From positions 1 through 64,000 of the forward strand of contig JBEKBJ010000008.1 in NCBI GenBank assembly GCA_050015455.1: a stretch of 64,000 nucleotides of DNA, in the 5' to 3' direction. The notes below the pieces were generated by a model that saw only the letters and a list, made by a program, of their open reading frames with translations, was not told where the DNA came from and searched no databases. The translations under genes and the position numbers were made by a program. Source of the stretch: JAGDMS01 sp050015455. GTDB taxonomy: Bacteria; Desulfobacterota; Binatia; HRBIN30. Of the stretch, positions 32,291-40,224 are shown in pieces (the stretch's first letter is position 1; every line of letters begins with the position of its first letter).

Positions 32291-33803
32291 ACGGCGCCAA
32301 AGCCTCCGCCGGGACACCTACCTCGAGGTCCTGAGACACGAGGTCCGCCGTGTGCCGCCCCGAGGTCATGGCGCCCTGGAAGCCCGCGGCCGGAAAGGTC
32401 CACGCGCCGGCGAGATACAGCCCCGGCACCGAGGTGCGCGGCTGGGGTCGCAGGACGGTGTGGCTCTTCGGTGTGATCGCGTAGCCGTAGATCGCGCCGC
32501 CGGGGTTCCACGAGTAGCGTCGCATGGTGTGCGGCGTTCCGGTCTCACAGATCTCGATGCGTTCGCGCAGATCCGGGAGCTCGGACGCCAGGCGGTCGAT
32601 GAAGTACGCTTCGAGCTCACGTTTGCGCTCGCGGTACTCGCGCTCCTCGAGGTCGAGCCAGTGGCGACCGTCGGCGAGCGTGGCGACGTTCAGCACCGAA
32701 CGTCCCGGCGGCACGTGGCCGGGGTCCGAGAGGTTGTGGTTGCCGAGGATGAGTCCCTGAGCTTTGTAGTCCCCACGCTCGAGCGCCTCCCACTGCGCGT
32801 CGAGGTCGTAGCTGGGCTCGACGAAGAGAACGCGGTCCTGGAGCCCAAGCGCGCCGGCGTCGCCGCGTATCCCGATGTAGGTCTCGAGGATCGACGGCGA
32901 GAGGGGGAGCGCGTCGGAGACCGCGCGGTCGGCCTCGGCGAGGTCGGGCCGATCCAGAAGCTTGTGGAAGGTGAGCGGTGCCGCGGCGTTGCTCACCACC
33001 ACCGGTGCGTGGAAACGCGCCCGTGACGTCTCGACGCCCGTGACGCGTCCGCCCGCGGTCAGGATCCGGGTGACGGGCGTGCGCAGCCGGACGTCGCCGC
33101 GGTGCTCGCGGATCACCGCAACGAAGGCATCGGAGAGCGCCTGTCCGCCGCCTGCCACGTAGAAGCAGCCGCCCAGGTGGTAGCTGCTCCACATCTGGGC
33201 GAAGGTGAAGGCGCAGAGCCGCTCCGGGACCGCGCCGAGGTAGCCCCAGAGCTGCGAGAAGATCGCCTCGAAGCGCTCGTCGCGGACGTGCTCGCGCACG
33301 ATCTCGCGCCAGCTGCGTCCCATCCACGCGAAGGCTTCGTGCGGCAGCCCCTGCTGGTCAATGCGACCGCCGTCGGCCCGACGGAGCGCGGCGAACAGCT
33401 CACCAACGCCGGCGCGCTGGTCGGGGAAGAGCTCGCAGAGCCGAGCCTGGTACGCGTCCGGGTCGGCGGGCACGACGAGGTCGTGGGCCGGCCCGCGCGT
33501 GCGGTAGACGACGGGGAAGCGGATCAGCTCGATCCGGTCGAGCACGCCGATCTCGGCGAGCGCCGCGTGCATGCGGCGGCCCGGTGCGAGGTCGCCGGTC
33601 TGGTGGAGGGCGACGTCGAAGTCGTAGACCGTGCGGGTTCCGCGTACGCGGCGCAGGAAGTGATGGGCGTAGCCACCCGCGTAGACGTGTTGCTCGAGGA
33701 CCAGCAAGCGCAGGCCGCGGTGCGCCAGCGTCGCGGCGGCGGACAGGCCGCCGAGGCCGGCCCCGATCACGATGACGTCCCATTCCGGCTCCAGGCTTCG
33801 CAT
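32289..33803 (-). CDS. FAD-dependent oxidoreductase, phytoene desaturase/CrtISO-like
   Basis: 504 residues from ATG 33803, preceded by GGAGGG; the frame is open further but crosses the operators. The N-terminal dinucleotide fold VIVIGAGLGGLSAAATLAHR is followed by LEQHVYAGGYAHHF, the carotenoid isomerase/retinol saturase style second motif. The C-terminal FAD motif PGLYLAGAWTFPAAGFQGAM is present. It probably desaturates, saturates or isomerises a lipophilic polyene or terpenoid. No other carotenoid genes are nearby. Divergent TetR gene and paired operators imply ligand-controlled expression. Confidence 0.85.
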   Translation of the reverse strand: MRSLEPEWDVIVIGAGLGGLSAAATLAHRGLRLLVLEQHVYAGGYAHHFLRRVRGTRTVYDFDVALHQTGDLAPGRRMHAALAEIGVLDRIELIRFPVVYRTRGPAHDLVVPADPDAYQARLCELFPDQRAGVGELFAALRRADGGRIDQQGLPHEAFAWMGRSWREIVREHVRDERFEAIFSQLWGYLGAVPERLCAFTFAQMWSSYHLGGCFYVAGGGQALSDAFVAVIREHRGDVRLRTPVTRILTAGGRVTGVETSRARFHAPVVVSNAAAPLTFHKLLDRPDLAEADRAVSDALPLSPSILETYIGIRGDAGALGLQDRVLFVEPSYDLDAQWEALERGDYKAQGLILGNHNLSDPGHVPPGRSVLNVATLADGRHWLDLEEREYRERKRELEAYFIDRLASELPDLRERIEICETGTPHTMRRYSWNPGGAIYGYAITPKSHTVLRPQPRTSVPGLYLAGAWTFPAAGFQGAMTSGRHTADLVSQDLEVGVPAEALAP

Positions 33804-33834
33804 GAGAGATCCCTCCGAGGGCGCTGCGAGAATG

Positions 33835-33868
33835 TTTACACTGTAAAGATCCATCTTGACGATGTCAA
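33835..33868. promoter_or_regulatory. Paired palindromic operator between the FAD oxidoreductase and tetR genes
   Basis: TTTACA-c-TGTAAA (33835-33847) and TTGAC-gat-GTCAA (33856-33868) are two palindromes with centres at 33841 and 33862, exactly 21 bp (two helical turns) apart, on the same DNA face. They lie in the divergent promoter region, the usual position for TetR-family autorepression and control of the neighbouring gene. Confidence 0.7.
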
Positions 33869-33894
33869 CACAACCAGGCATCCTGCGGCCGACC

Positions 33895-34548
33895 ATGGCG
33901 GCAAGGGAAAAGACAGCGCGGCGCACGCCGCGCCGCAGGCGCTCCTATCACCATGGAGACCTCCGCCGGGCGCTTCTCGATGCGTCCCTCGAGATCATCG
34001 AGAAGCAGGGCGTCTCCCGACTCACCCTGCGGGACGTGGCGCGCCGCGTGGGCGTCAGCCACGCAGCGCCGAAGCACCACTTCGGCGACCTGCGCGGGCT
34101 CCACCGCGCCATCGCCGAGGAGGGCTACCGAAAGCTGCGCGATCACATGGCCCGCGCCTGCGAGGCCGAGCCGGCTGCCGGCCCGCTGCGGGCCTTCAAG
34201 CTCATCGGTATGGCGTACGTCGACTTCGCCGCCCGCAACCCCGGCCATTTCCGCGCCATGTTCCACCCAGAGGTGGCCGATCGATCGGGTCAACCCTCGC
34301 TTCAGCAAGCGGCGGAATCAGCCTATGCGCTACTGCTCGACGCCGTGCGCAGCGCGCAGGAGGCGGGCGAGATCCGCGACCACGACACCCGCGACCTCGC
34401 TCTCGGCGCTTGGTCGCTGGTCCACGGGCTCGCCGCCCTGGCGGTCGATCGCCAGCTTGCCAACAAGGGCTTCTCCAGCGCGGATCCGGTGGCCCTGTCG
34501 GACGAGCTCACGGACCAGCTCTACCGCGGCATGCGCCCGGACGGATAG
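33895..34548 (+). CDS. TetR-family transcriptional regulator
   Basis: 217 residues from ATG 33895 (ATG 33862 and TTG 33856 are in frame but lie inside the operator). The basic N-terminal arm precedes SYHHGDLRRALLDASLEIIE and the helix-turn-helix LRDVARRVGVSHAAPKHHFG. The C-terminal ligand domain resembles the TetR_C_33/WHG group (HFRAMFHPE). It should repress the divergent FAD oxidoreductase gene. There is no clear ribosome binding site. Confidence 0.9.
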   Translation: MAAREKTARRTPRRRRSYHHGDLRRALLDASLEIIEKQGVSRLTLRDVARRVGVSHAAPKHHFGDLRGLHRAIAEEGYRKLRDHMARACEAEPAAGPLRAFKLIGMAYVDFAARNPGHFRAMFHPEVADRSGQPSLQQAAESAYALLLDAVRSAQEAGEIRDHDTRDLALGAWSLVHGLAALAVDRQLANKGFSSADPVALSDELTDQLYRGMRPDG

Positions 34549-34985
34549 CCAACGCCCTGTTGCCGCGACGTCAGGCGGCCTTTTTCGGGCGAAATCTAGA
34601 GATACGCCAAGGCCGCGCCCGGAGGCGGATATGTCATTTCCTCATCGAACTCCATCCATCCGGGATGCAAACCTGAGAACTACCTGGTAATGGTGGAGGC
34701 TGCGCGTAAATACGGGTGCTACCCCGAGCTTGCGGGAACATGACCGGAACGGCGAGATGCGCCTGACGGCGGTCACCACTGGTGACACCGAATTCTTGTA
34801 ACGAGTGTGGAGGCGACGCTTGCGTGCTCGTACCTTTCGTTTATTCTGCGTCTTGGACTTGGCGCGAACGCTACGCTCGGCTGCTGGTGGGCAGACCCGG
34901 TGGCGGCGCGTCTGATGGTTCCGCGGTTGGTGAAAGGAAGGCAAGAAGGGATTCGGGGCAACGGGTGCCTGACTGAAAGGGAAAG
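34549..34985. other. 437-base stretch without a supported gene
   Basis: Lies between tetR and the ABM monooxygenase. A GTCACC-act-GGTGAC hairpin is at 34772-34786. Reading frames are short and Arg-rich with no recognised fold. A purine-rich GAAAGGGAAAG precedes the next ATG. Confidence 0.45.
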
Positions 34986-35303
34986 ATGTTCATCGTCCAC
35001 GTCCACGTCAGCGTGAAGTCGGAGTTCGTCGACGCCTTTCACGAGGCTTCTCTGGCAAACGCCCGGGAGAGCTTGAAGGAGCCGGGCGTGGCCCGTTTCG
35101 ACGTCATTCGAGAACTCGAAAGGCCAGAGCGCTTCGTGCTCGTCGAGGTCTACCGGACGCCCGAGGACGCCGCGCGACATAAGGAGACCGCCCATTACCA
35201 AAAGTGGCGGGACGCAGTGGTGGAGATGATGGCCGAGCCGCGCGCCAGTGTGAAGTACCAGAACCTGTTTCCGGGCGAGCCGGGCTGGGAGACGCCGGCG
35301 TGA
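34986..35303 (+). CDS. Antibiotic biosynthesis monooxygenase-like (ABM, LsrG type) protein
   Basis: 105 residues. The dimeric alpha/beta ABM fold is visible: FIVHVHVSVKSEFVDAFHEA, NARESLKEPGVARFDV, FVLVEVYRTPEDAARHKETA and HYQKWRDAVVEMM. Family members act on quinones, AI-2 or heme without a metal cofactor. It lies 3 bases before the Fe-alcohol dehydrogenase start, so an operon is certain in layout. The pairing suggests catabolism of a small oxygenated or aldehyde compound. Confidence 0.85.
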   Translation: MFIVHVHVSVKSEFVDAFHEASLANARESLKEPGVARFDVIRELERPERFVLVEVYRTPEDAARHKETAHYQKWRDAVVEMMAEPRASVKYQNLFPGEPGWETPA

Positions 35304-35306
35304 GCG

Positions 35307-36461
35307 ATGCAGTTCGAATTCGCCACCGCGACCCGGATTGTTTTCGGTGACGGCGTCGTCTCGAAGTTGCCGGATCTCGTCGCTCCCCTCGGCACACGCT
35401 GCCTGGTCGTTACCGGCGCCAATCCGTCGCGGTTCGCGAGCTCCGTTGCCGTCCTGCGGAGCCGCGGCATCGAGGTGACCACCTTTGCCACTCGGGGTGA
35501 GCCCACTGTTGACACCGCTCGCGAGGGCGTGACCCGCGCCCGCGAGGGAGGTTGCGACGTGATCGTGGCGATCGGCGGCGGGAGCGTCGTCGATGCAGGT
35601 AAGGCCATCGCCGCGCTCATCGGCAACGGCGGTGACCCGCTCGACTACCTCGAGGTCATCGGAGCCGGCAAAGAGATCACCAAGCCCTCGATCCCGTTCG
35701 TTGCCGTGCCCACCACGGCGGGGACGGGATCCGAGGTCACGCGCAACGCTGTGCTGGCGGCCGAGGGGCACCGTGTCAAGGTCAGCCTGCGCAGTCCGCT
35801 CATGTTGCCGCGGGTCGCGCTCGTCGATCCGGTGCTGACCCACACCATGCCACCGGCGGTCACCGCGAGCACGGGCCTCGATGCGCTCACCCAGGTGATC
35901 GAGCCATTCGTCTCCAGCAAGAGCAATCCACTCACCGACGGCATCTGCCGGGAGGGGATGGGCCGGGCGGCGCGCTCCCTGCGCCTCGCCTACCAGCGCG
36001 GCGACGACGCCGAGGCGCGGCGCGACATGGCGCTGGCGAGCTTGTTTGGCGGGCTGGCGCTCGCCAATGCCGCGCTCGGGGCCGTGCATGGTTTGGCGGC
36101 TCCAGCCGGCGGTATGTTCAGCGCACCGCACGGCGCCCTCTGCGCCCGGTTGCTGCCCTTTGTGATGGAGAGGAACGTCGCTGCCCTGCGCGCGCGTAGC
36201 CCCAACAGTCCTGTGTTGCCACGCTTCGACGAGGTCGCCCGGATTCTGACTGGCCGCCCCGATGCCTCGGCCGAGGATGGGATAGCGTGGGTGATGGGGA
36301 TATGTGATGAGCTGGCAGTGCCACACCTCGGCGCCCACGGGCTGGTCGAGGCCCACTTCGACACGCTCGTCGACAAGGCCGCAGCGGCCAGCAGCATGAA
36401 GGGCAACCCGATCGCGCTGACTCGCGACGAGTTACTCGAGATCGTGCAGCGCGCCCTCTAG
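35307..36461 (+). CDS. Iron-containing alcohol dehydrogenase (group III)
   Basis: 384 residues, the normal length. The NAD-binding AIGGGSVVDAGKAIA, the PTTAGTGSEVTRNAVL stretch and the metal-site region AVHGLAAPAGGMFSAPHG (His ligands) with GLDALTQVIEPF (Asp ligand) are all present. It oxidises alcohols or reduces aldehydes with NAD(P). The substrate is not deducible; the ABM partner is upstream in the same transcript. Confidence 0.92.
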   Translation: MQFEFATATRIVFGDGVVSKLPDLVAPLGTRCLVVTGANPSRFASSVAVLRSRGIEVTTFATRGEPTVDTAREGVTRAREGGCDVIVAIGGGSVVDAGKAIAALIGNGGDPLDYLEVIGAGKEITKPSIPFVAVPTTAGTGSEVTRNAVLAAEGHRVKVSLRSPLMLPRVALVDPVLTHTMPPAVTASTGLDALTQVIEPFVSSKSNPLTDGICREGMGRAARSLRLAYQRGDDAEARRDMALASLFGGLALANAALGAVHGLAAPAGGMFSAPHGALCARLLPFVMERNVAALRARSPNSPVLPRFDEVARILTGRPDASAEDGIAWVMGICDELAVPHLGAHGLVEAHFDTLVDKAAAASSMKGNPIALTRDELLEIVQRAL

Positions 36462-36545
36462 ACTGACTGGCGGGACTTGAATGCGATCAGGGTCAAGCCT
36501 GGAAACTAGATTTTCTGGGGTGCTCTCCTACCTCAACACTAATCG

Positions 36546-37601
36546 CTACAGCACACCTCGCTCGGTTCCAATGCGGTTGAGGGTCTCCCGAAACTCCTTG
36601 GGGGGCGCCTCCATGCCTGGCTTTGACACCATCGACATGGCCTCCACCGGACAGCTCGAGATGCACAGCCCGCAGCCGATGCACCTGCCATCGACGATGC
36701 TCCAGATACCGTCGAGCTCCGCGATCGCATCAACCTGGCACCGCTCAGGACATAGCCCGCAACCCGTACACAGCTCCGGATCGATCTTGGCCTGGTAATA
36801 GGACTGGATGAAATCCGCAGGCCGGGGTGATATCTTGGCGTACTTCAGAGTCGGACAACAGCACGGACAGCAGCAGCAGATGGCTTCTATCTTTTCGGAG
36901 TTGGTGGGCATGAGCACCAGCGCTGATTCCTCCGCCAAGTCGAGGATCTTCAACGCCTCGTCCGTGCCTATTTGCCTCCCCAGCTTGTTGTCGAGGTAGA
37001 ATCGGCCAAAGTTCCCGAAGCCGAGGCAGACCTCTTGCGGCCGGTGGCACGGGTTGCCCAACAACCCCTGCTCCTTTCGACAGATGCACTGCGATACGGA
37101 GATGACCTCCTGCTGCCTGACGAGATCCCGCACCTGGTTGTAGCTCGCCACCACGGGTGCCACGCTCAGTGCCGATTCCACCGGGATCACGCGCATCTGT
37201 CTGGTCTTGGCGGACATGATCGAGGCGCCGAGATAGGGCAAGTACTCCTCGAACAGCTCGCAGAATTCCCGGTCGAGGTTCTTGAGTTGGAACTCATAGA
37301 GACCGACAACGAAGTGGTACGCCTGATAAAGCCGCTTGTCTCCGTCCCGGACGCGAAAGATACAGCCCTTCTGAGCCATCTCTTCGAGCATCGGGGCCAA
37401 TTCGGTTTCGTTCATGCCGACGCGAGCGGCGATGGTCCGAACCTCCTCCGGTTGGTGCCGTAATCTCGCCGCCAACTCCGCCTGCTCGGGCGTGAACAAT
37501 TTCTTCAATATCTTGATTTCAACCCCGGTCGGCGTAGCCGGATACCCAGCCGGCAACGTGTCCATGAATGCCCGGAGTCTCAGATAAACGTCCTCGCTCA
37601 T
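36546..37601 (-). CDS. Winged-helix/4Fe-4S ferredoxin-type protein
   Basis: 351 residues, GGAGG before the ATG. An N-terminal winged-helix-like segment (IKILKKLFTPEQAELAARLR, TIAARVGMNE) is followed by a middle Cys-rich part (SQCICRKEQGLLGNPC, then ICCCCPCCCPT). Two C-terminal 4Fe-4S clusters follow: CTGCGLCPERC and CIGCGLCISSC. It belongs to the family of cytoplasmic ferredoxin-domain proteins found near redox enzymes in anaerobes and deltaproteobacteria-like genomes. Its role is electron transfer or redox sensing; the partner is unknown. Confidence 0.85.
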   Translation of the reverse strand: MSEDVYLRLRAFMDTLPAGYPATPTGVEIKILKKLFTPEQAELAARLRHQPEEVRTIAARVGMNETELAPMLEEMAQKGCIFRVRDGDKRLYQAYHFVVGLYEFQLKNLDREFCELFEEYLPYLGASIMSAKTRQMRVIPVESALSVAPVVASYNQVRDLVRQQEVISVSQCICRKEQGLLGNPCHRPQEVCLGFGNFGRFYLDNKLGRQIGTDEALKILDLAEESALVLMPTNSEKIEAICCCCPCCCPTLKYAKISPRPADFIQSYYQAKIDPELCTGCGLCPERCQVDAIAELDGIWSIVDGRCIGCGLCISSCPVEAMSMVSKPGMEAPPKEFRETLNRIGTERGVL

Positions 37602-37734
37602 GGTTCCTCCTGTCGCTCCTTCGGCAGCTTCTCGGCGGCGAGTTCAAGCTGGTCGAGGCTGCTCATAGCTGACACTTAACATTGAGGTGGCAGAACTGGC
37701 AAACGCGCCACACTCGTGTGCGGTGCGGCTGAAC

Positions 37735-37841
37735 GATGAAGGCGGATGATTGCCGAAGTAGGCGCGCGACACCACCGTGGACAGCACCGAGGCGAGAACC
37801 ACCGGGCTGAACGACGGCATGGCGAAATTGCCCGTGATTTG
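37735..37841 (-). pseudogene. ClC chloride channel fragment A (inverted)
   Basis: The minus frame reads GNFAMPSFSPVVLASVLSTV followed by VSRAYFGNHPP. This is the conserved mid-protein block of ClC-type channels (VVLASVxxTVVSRxxFG, normally about residue 200). It has no start or end and lies head-to-head with fragment B. Confidence 0.7.
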
Positions 37842-38059
37842 AGGTCACCAATGACTACATGATCACCTTGCCGGTGATGATCGTAGCGACGCTGGCCGCC
37901 ATGGTCGGGCGGGCCCTGAAAGAGGATTCAGTCTACAGCCTGAAACTGAGCCGGCGCGGCATCGCGCTGCATCACCGCGAAGATACGATCATGCGGACCC
38001 ACATGGATATGGAGCGCTTCCGCGCGCCTGAGCAGGCCGGCGTCGCAAGTCAAATCTAG
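37838..38059 (+). pseudogene. ClC chloride channel fragment B (C-terminal end)
   Basis: The plus frame from about 37838 reads FEVTNDYMITLPVMIVATLA, then VGRALKEDSVYSLKLSRRGI and REDTIMRTHMDM, and stops at 38059. This is the last membrane helix and cytoplasmic start of a ClC channel (MTNDYxxxLPLMIV...SIYxxKLxRRGI). An in-frame stop lies just upstream, so it is not translated as a channel. Confidence 0.7.
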
Positions 38060-38080
38060 GCGGCGCAACGCGTCGCCGCC
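38059..38080. terminator. GC-rich hairpin after the ClC remnant
   Basis: GGCGGCG-(8 bases)-CGCCGCC, a 7-bp perfect stem beginning at the stop codon of fragment B. No U-tract follows, so efficiency as a terminator is doubtful. Confidence 0.35.
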
Positions 38081-38350
38081 CCTGGTGGTTGCGGTAGGTG
38101 CACCCAGCCGATCAGCTGGCGGCTGACCGTAACGTCTCGTCACTCTGTCTTCCAAGAATGGGGCCCCACCAAAGCTGGGGGAAGCCGCCGGCCGGCTGGA
38201 ACCGTCCCCATCAGGCTGCCCGCCACATTATTGGCAGATTTACCCATTTAGTCGTATTTTTGGCTTGCATTCCCATTTTTCCTGTTGTACAAATGCTAAC
38301 GACATCGAAGAGGCCCCAATAAGCCAGGGCCCCGAGAGAAAGGAGAGAGC

Positions 38351-39124
38351 ATGATGATGCATGTACGGAAGCTGCTCGCGGTCTTCACAGTCGCTGCGGG
38401 AGCTGCCCTCGTCCTCAGTGCCCCAGTGAGTGCCAGACCTTTTGGCCAGGGTGATCAAGGTGGGCCATGGGGGCGGGGCAACCGCGGCGCGCCGAATGAG
38501 CAACCGACCCCCCAGAGTACGCCGAGCGCGCAACCCAATCCCCAGTGTCTGCAGAACTGCCGACAGGCCAACCGCCTCTGCCTCGACAGCGCCCAAGTTG
38601 ACGAGCAGACGTGCGCGCAGTCGACCTGTAGCAGTGAACAGGGGGCGGTCCAAACCGCCTGTACGACCGATCGCACCTCGGCCGCCTGCCAGAGCGCGCA
38701 CAGCGCCTTGCAAACGTGTCTAGCGCCATGTCGCACTGCATTCCAGACGGCGGTCCAGACCTGCCTCAGCGCCAAGGAAACGTGTCCTGCCACCTGTCCG
38801 TCAAGCCAGCCTAATCCGCAGTGCGTCGCCGCCTGTCGTACCACGTCACAGACCTGTACCTTGACGGCCGGTACTACAGCGCTGAGTTGCTTCGCAAACT
38901 GCAACTCACTCGTGACCGCGGCGGAGCAGGCGTGTGGGACCGATCCTGGTGGGAGTGGGTGCACGACGGCGCTGCAGACCGCGCAGGCGTGTTGGCAGGA
39001 ATGCCAGCAAACGCAGCAGAGTGCGGAGCAGTCGTGTCAGCAAGCTGCGCTGAGCTGCATTGCGGCCTGCCCGACCGCTGCGACCCCAACGCCGACCCCG
39101 ACGTCCTCGTCGTCGGGCACGTAA
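38351..39124 (+). CDS. Secreted cysteine-rich protein with two 12-Cys modules
   Basis: 257 residues, three consecutive ATG codons, GGAG 6 bases upstream. A signal peptide ends near PVSA|RPFGQ, followed by a Gly/Pro/Gln linker. Residues about 65-235 hold 24 cysteines in two tandem modules of 12. Spacings between cysteines are 3-6-10-4-10-8-9-3-10-6-3 in module 1 and 3-6-10-3-10-8-9-3-10-6-3 in module 2: identical except for one residue. CxxxC pairs (CLQNC, CLAPC, CVAAC, CFANC, CWQEC, CIAAC) recur in Gln/Ala/Thr-rich, probably helical, segments. A disulfide-stapled helical scaffold or a metal-binding protein are both possible. I do not recognise the family. The C-terminus is a TPTPT tail. Confidence 0.8.
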   Translation: MMMHVRKLLAVFTVAAGAALVLSAPVSARPFGQGDQGGPWGRGNRGAPNEQPTPQSTPSAQPNPQCLQNCRQANRLCLDSAQVDEQTCAQSTCSSEQGAVQTACTTDRTSAACQSAHSALQTCLAPCRTAFQTAVQTCLSAKETCPATCPSSQPNPQCVAACRTTSQTCTLTAGTTALSCFANCNSLVTAAEQACGTDPGGSGCTTALQTAQACWQECQQTQQSAEQSCQQAALSCIAACPTAATPTPTPTSSSSGT

Positions 39125-39321
39125 GCGCGGGGCGTGAGCACGGCATGCGTGAACGCGAGCCAGCACTGAGTCAGGCCGTACACTCCGGCTGAGCGCTCGA
39201 TCGTTCGCGAACGCCCGAGCCCGGGCGGCAGCCCGACCGGCTCCCCCCTTTACCGGTCCAGTTGCCGCCCGGCTCCCGGCGTGTCATGGGAAGCCAGCAC
39301 CCCAACGGTGCGGGATCCGCT

Positions 39322-40224
39322 ATGCTGCAGCGTGCGCTCAAGGAACAGTTCGCCACCGCCATCGACCGAATGCTTCGCCCGGTGGTGCGGCACTTGATCG
39401 CGCAGGGCGTCAGCCACCCCGCGCTCACGCAGATGCTAAAAGAGATCTACGTGGATGTCGCGGAGGCAGAGTTCGCCCTGCCCGACAAGCGACAGACGGA
39501 CAGCCGGCTTGCCCTCATCACCGGGTTGAACCGGAAGGATATCTCCCGGCTGCGGCGTTTGCGAAGGCCATCCAGGCCGACCGTCGCAGTCGAAGACAAT
39601 CTGGTCACTCACGTGATCGGTCGGTGGATGGCCGGCCCCCCGTACGCGGCGGCCGATGGCACCCCGTATCGGCTGCCGTACGAGAGCGATAACCCGGACG
39701 CAGCCAGCTTTGCGCGCTTGGTCCGTGACCTGAGCGTTGACATCCCGGTGCGCTCCGTACTCGACGAGCTGTTGCGAGGAAAGGTGGTCACGTTGCGGTT
39801 GCCGCAAGGGGAAGTCGAACTCCAACGGGAAGCCCATATTCCTGAGGACGCGGCGGCCAAGTTGACCGTGCTGGGCACAGATCCCGCGGAGCTGTTCTGC
39901 ACGATCATGCACAACATCGAGCACCCGGATGCGCCACGCCTGCAGCGGAAGGTGGGATACGACAACATCGGCGGCGATGCACTTCCGGAGATCCATGCCG
40001 CAGCGCGGCGCACTGGTGAAGAGTTCGTCCGCCACGCCAACGCGCTCCTGGCGGCGCACGATCGCGATCAGAATTTGCATGCTGCCGGAGGGCGGCGGAC
40101 GCGCGTGGTTCTCGGAACCTACTATTTTGAAGAGGAAGTGGCGGAAGCCAAAGCTGCACCGCCGACGCCATCGCGGCCGGACAAACGCACGCGTCTCCCC
40201 GGCCGCATTCGGAGGTCCCGATGA
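39322..40224 (+). CDS. DUF6502-like protein
   Basis: 300 residues from ATG 39322 (ATG 39286 and a TTG at 39262 are alternatives; none has a good ribosome binding site). The N-terminal half resembles DUF6502 proteins: MLRPVVRHLIAQGVSHPALT, LKEIYVDVAEAEFALP, and RQTDSRLALITGLNRKDISR, which looks like a helix-turn-helix. VIGRWMAGPPYAAADGTPYR is another conserved block. No membrane segment. It is coupled to the following lipoprotein gene by ATGA. Function unknown; a DNA-binding regulator is plausible. Confidence 0.75.
   Translation: MLQRALKEQFATAIDRMLRPVVRHLIAQGVSHPALTQMLKEIYVDVAEAEFALPDKRQTDSRLALITGLNRKDISRLRRLRRPSRPTVAVEDNLVTHVIGRWMAGPPYAAADGTPYRLPYESDNPDAASFARLVRDLSVDIPVRSVLDELLRGKVVTLRLPQGEVELQREAHIPEDAAAKLTVLGTDPAELFCTIMHNIEHPDAPRLQRKVGYDNIGGDALPEIHAAARRTGEEFVRHANALLAAHDRDQNLHAAGGRRTRVVLGTYYFEEEVAEAKAAPPTPSRPDKRTRLPGRIRRSR

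Larger units (their letters stand above)
37602..38350. other. 749-base region with a broken ClC gene and a promoter
   Basis: Contains two oppositely oriented fragments of a chloride channel gene (about 37735-37841 minus, 37838-38059 plus), a GGCGGCG..CGCCGCC hairpin (38059-38080), and an AT-rich stretch near 38240-38290 that is a likely promoter for the Cys-rich protein gene. No intact gene. Confidence 0.5.

Noticed and set aside
33102..34676. 524-codon forward frame
   Set aside because: Antisense to the FAD oxidoreductase and out of frame with tetR; the two real genes explain the DNA.
34773..36356. 527-codon minus frame
   Set aside because: Antisense shadow of the ABM and Fe-alcohol dehydrogenase genes, both with conserved motifs.
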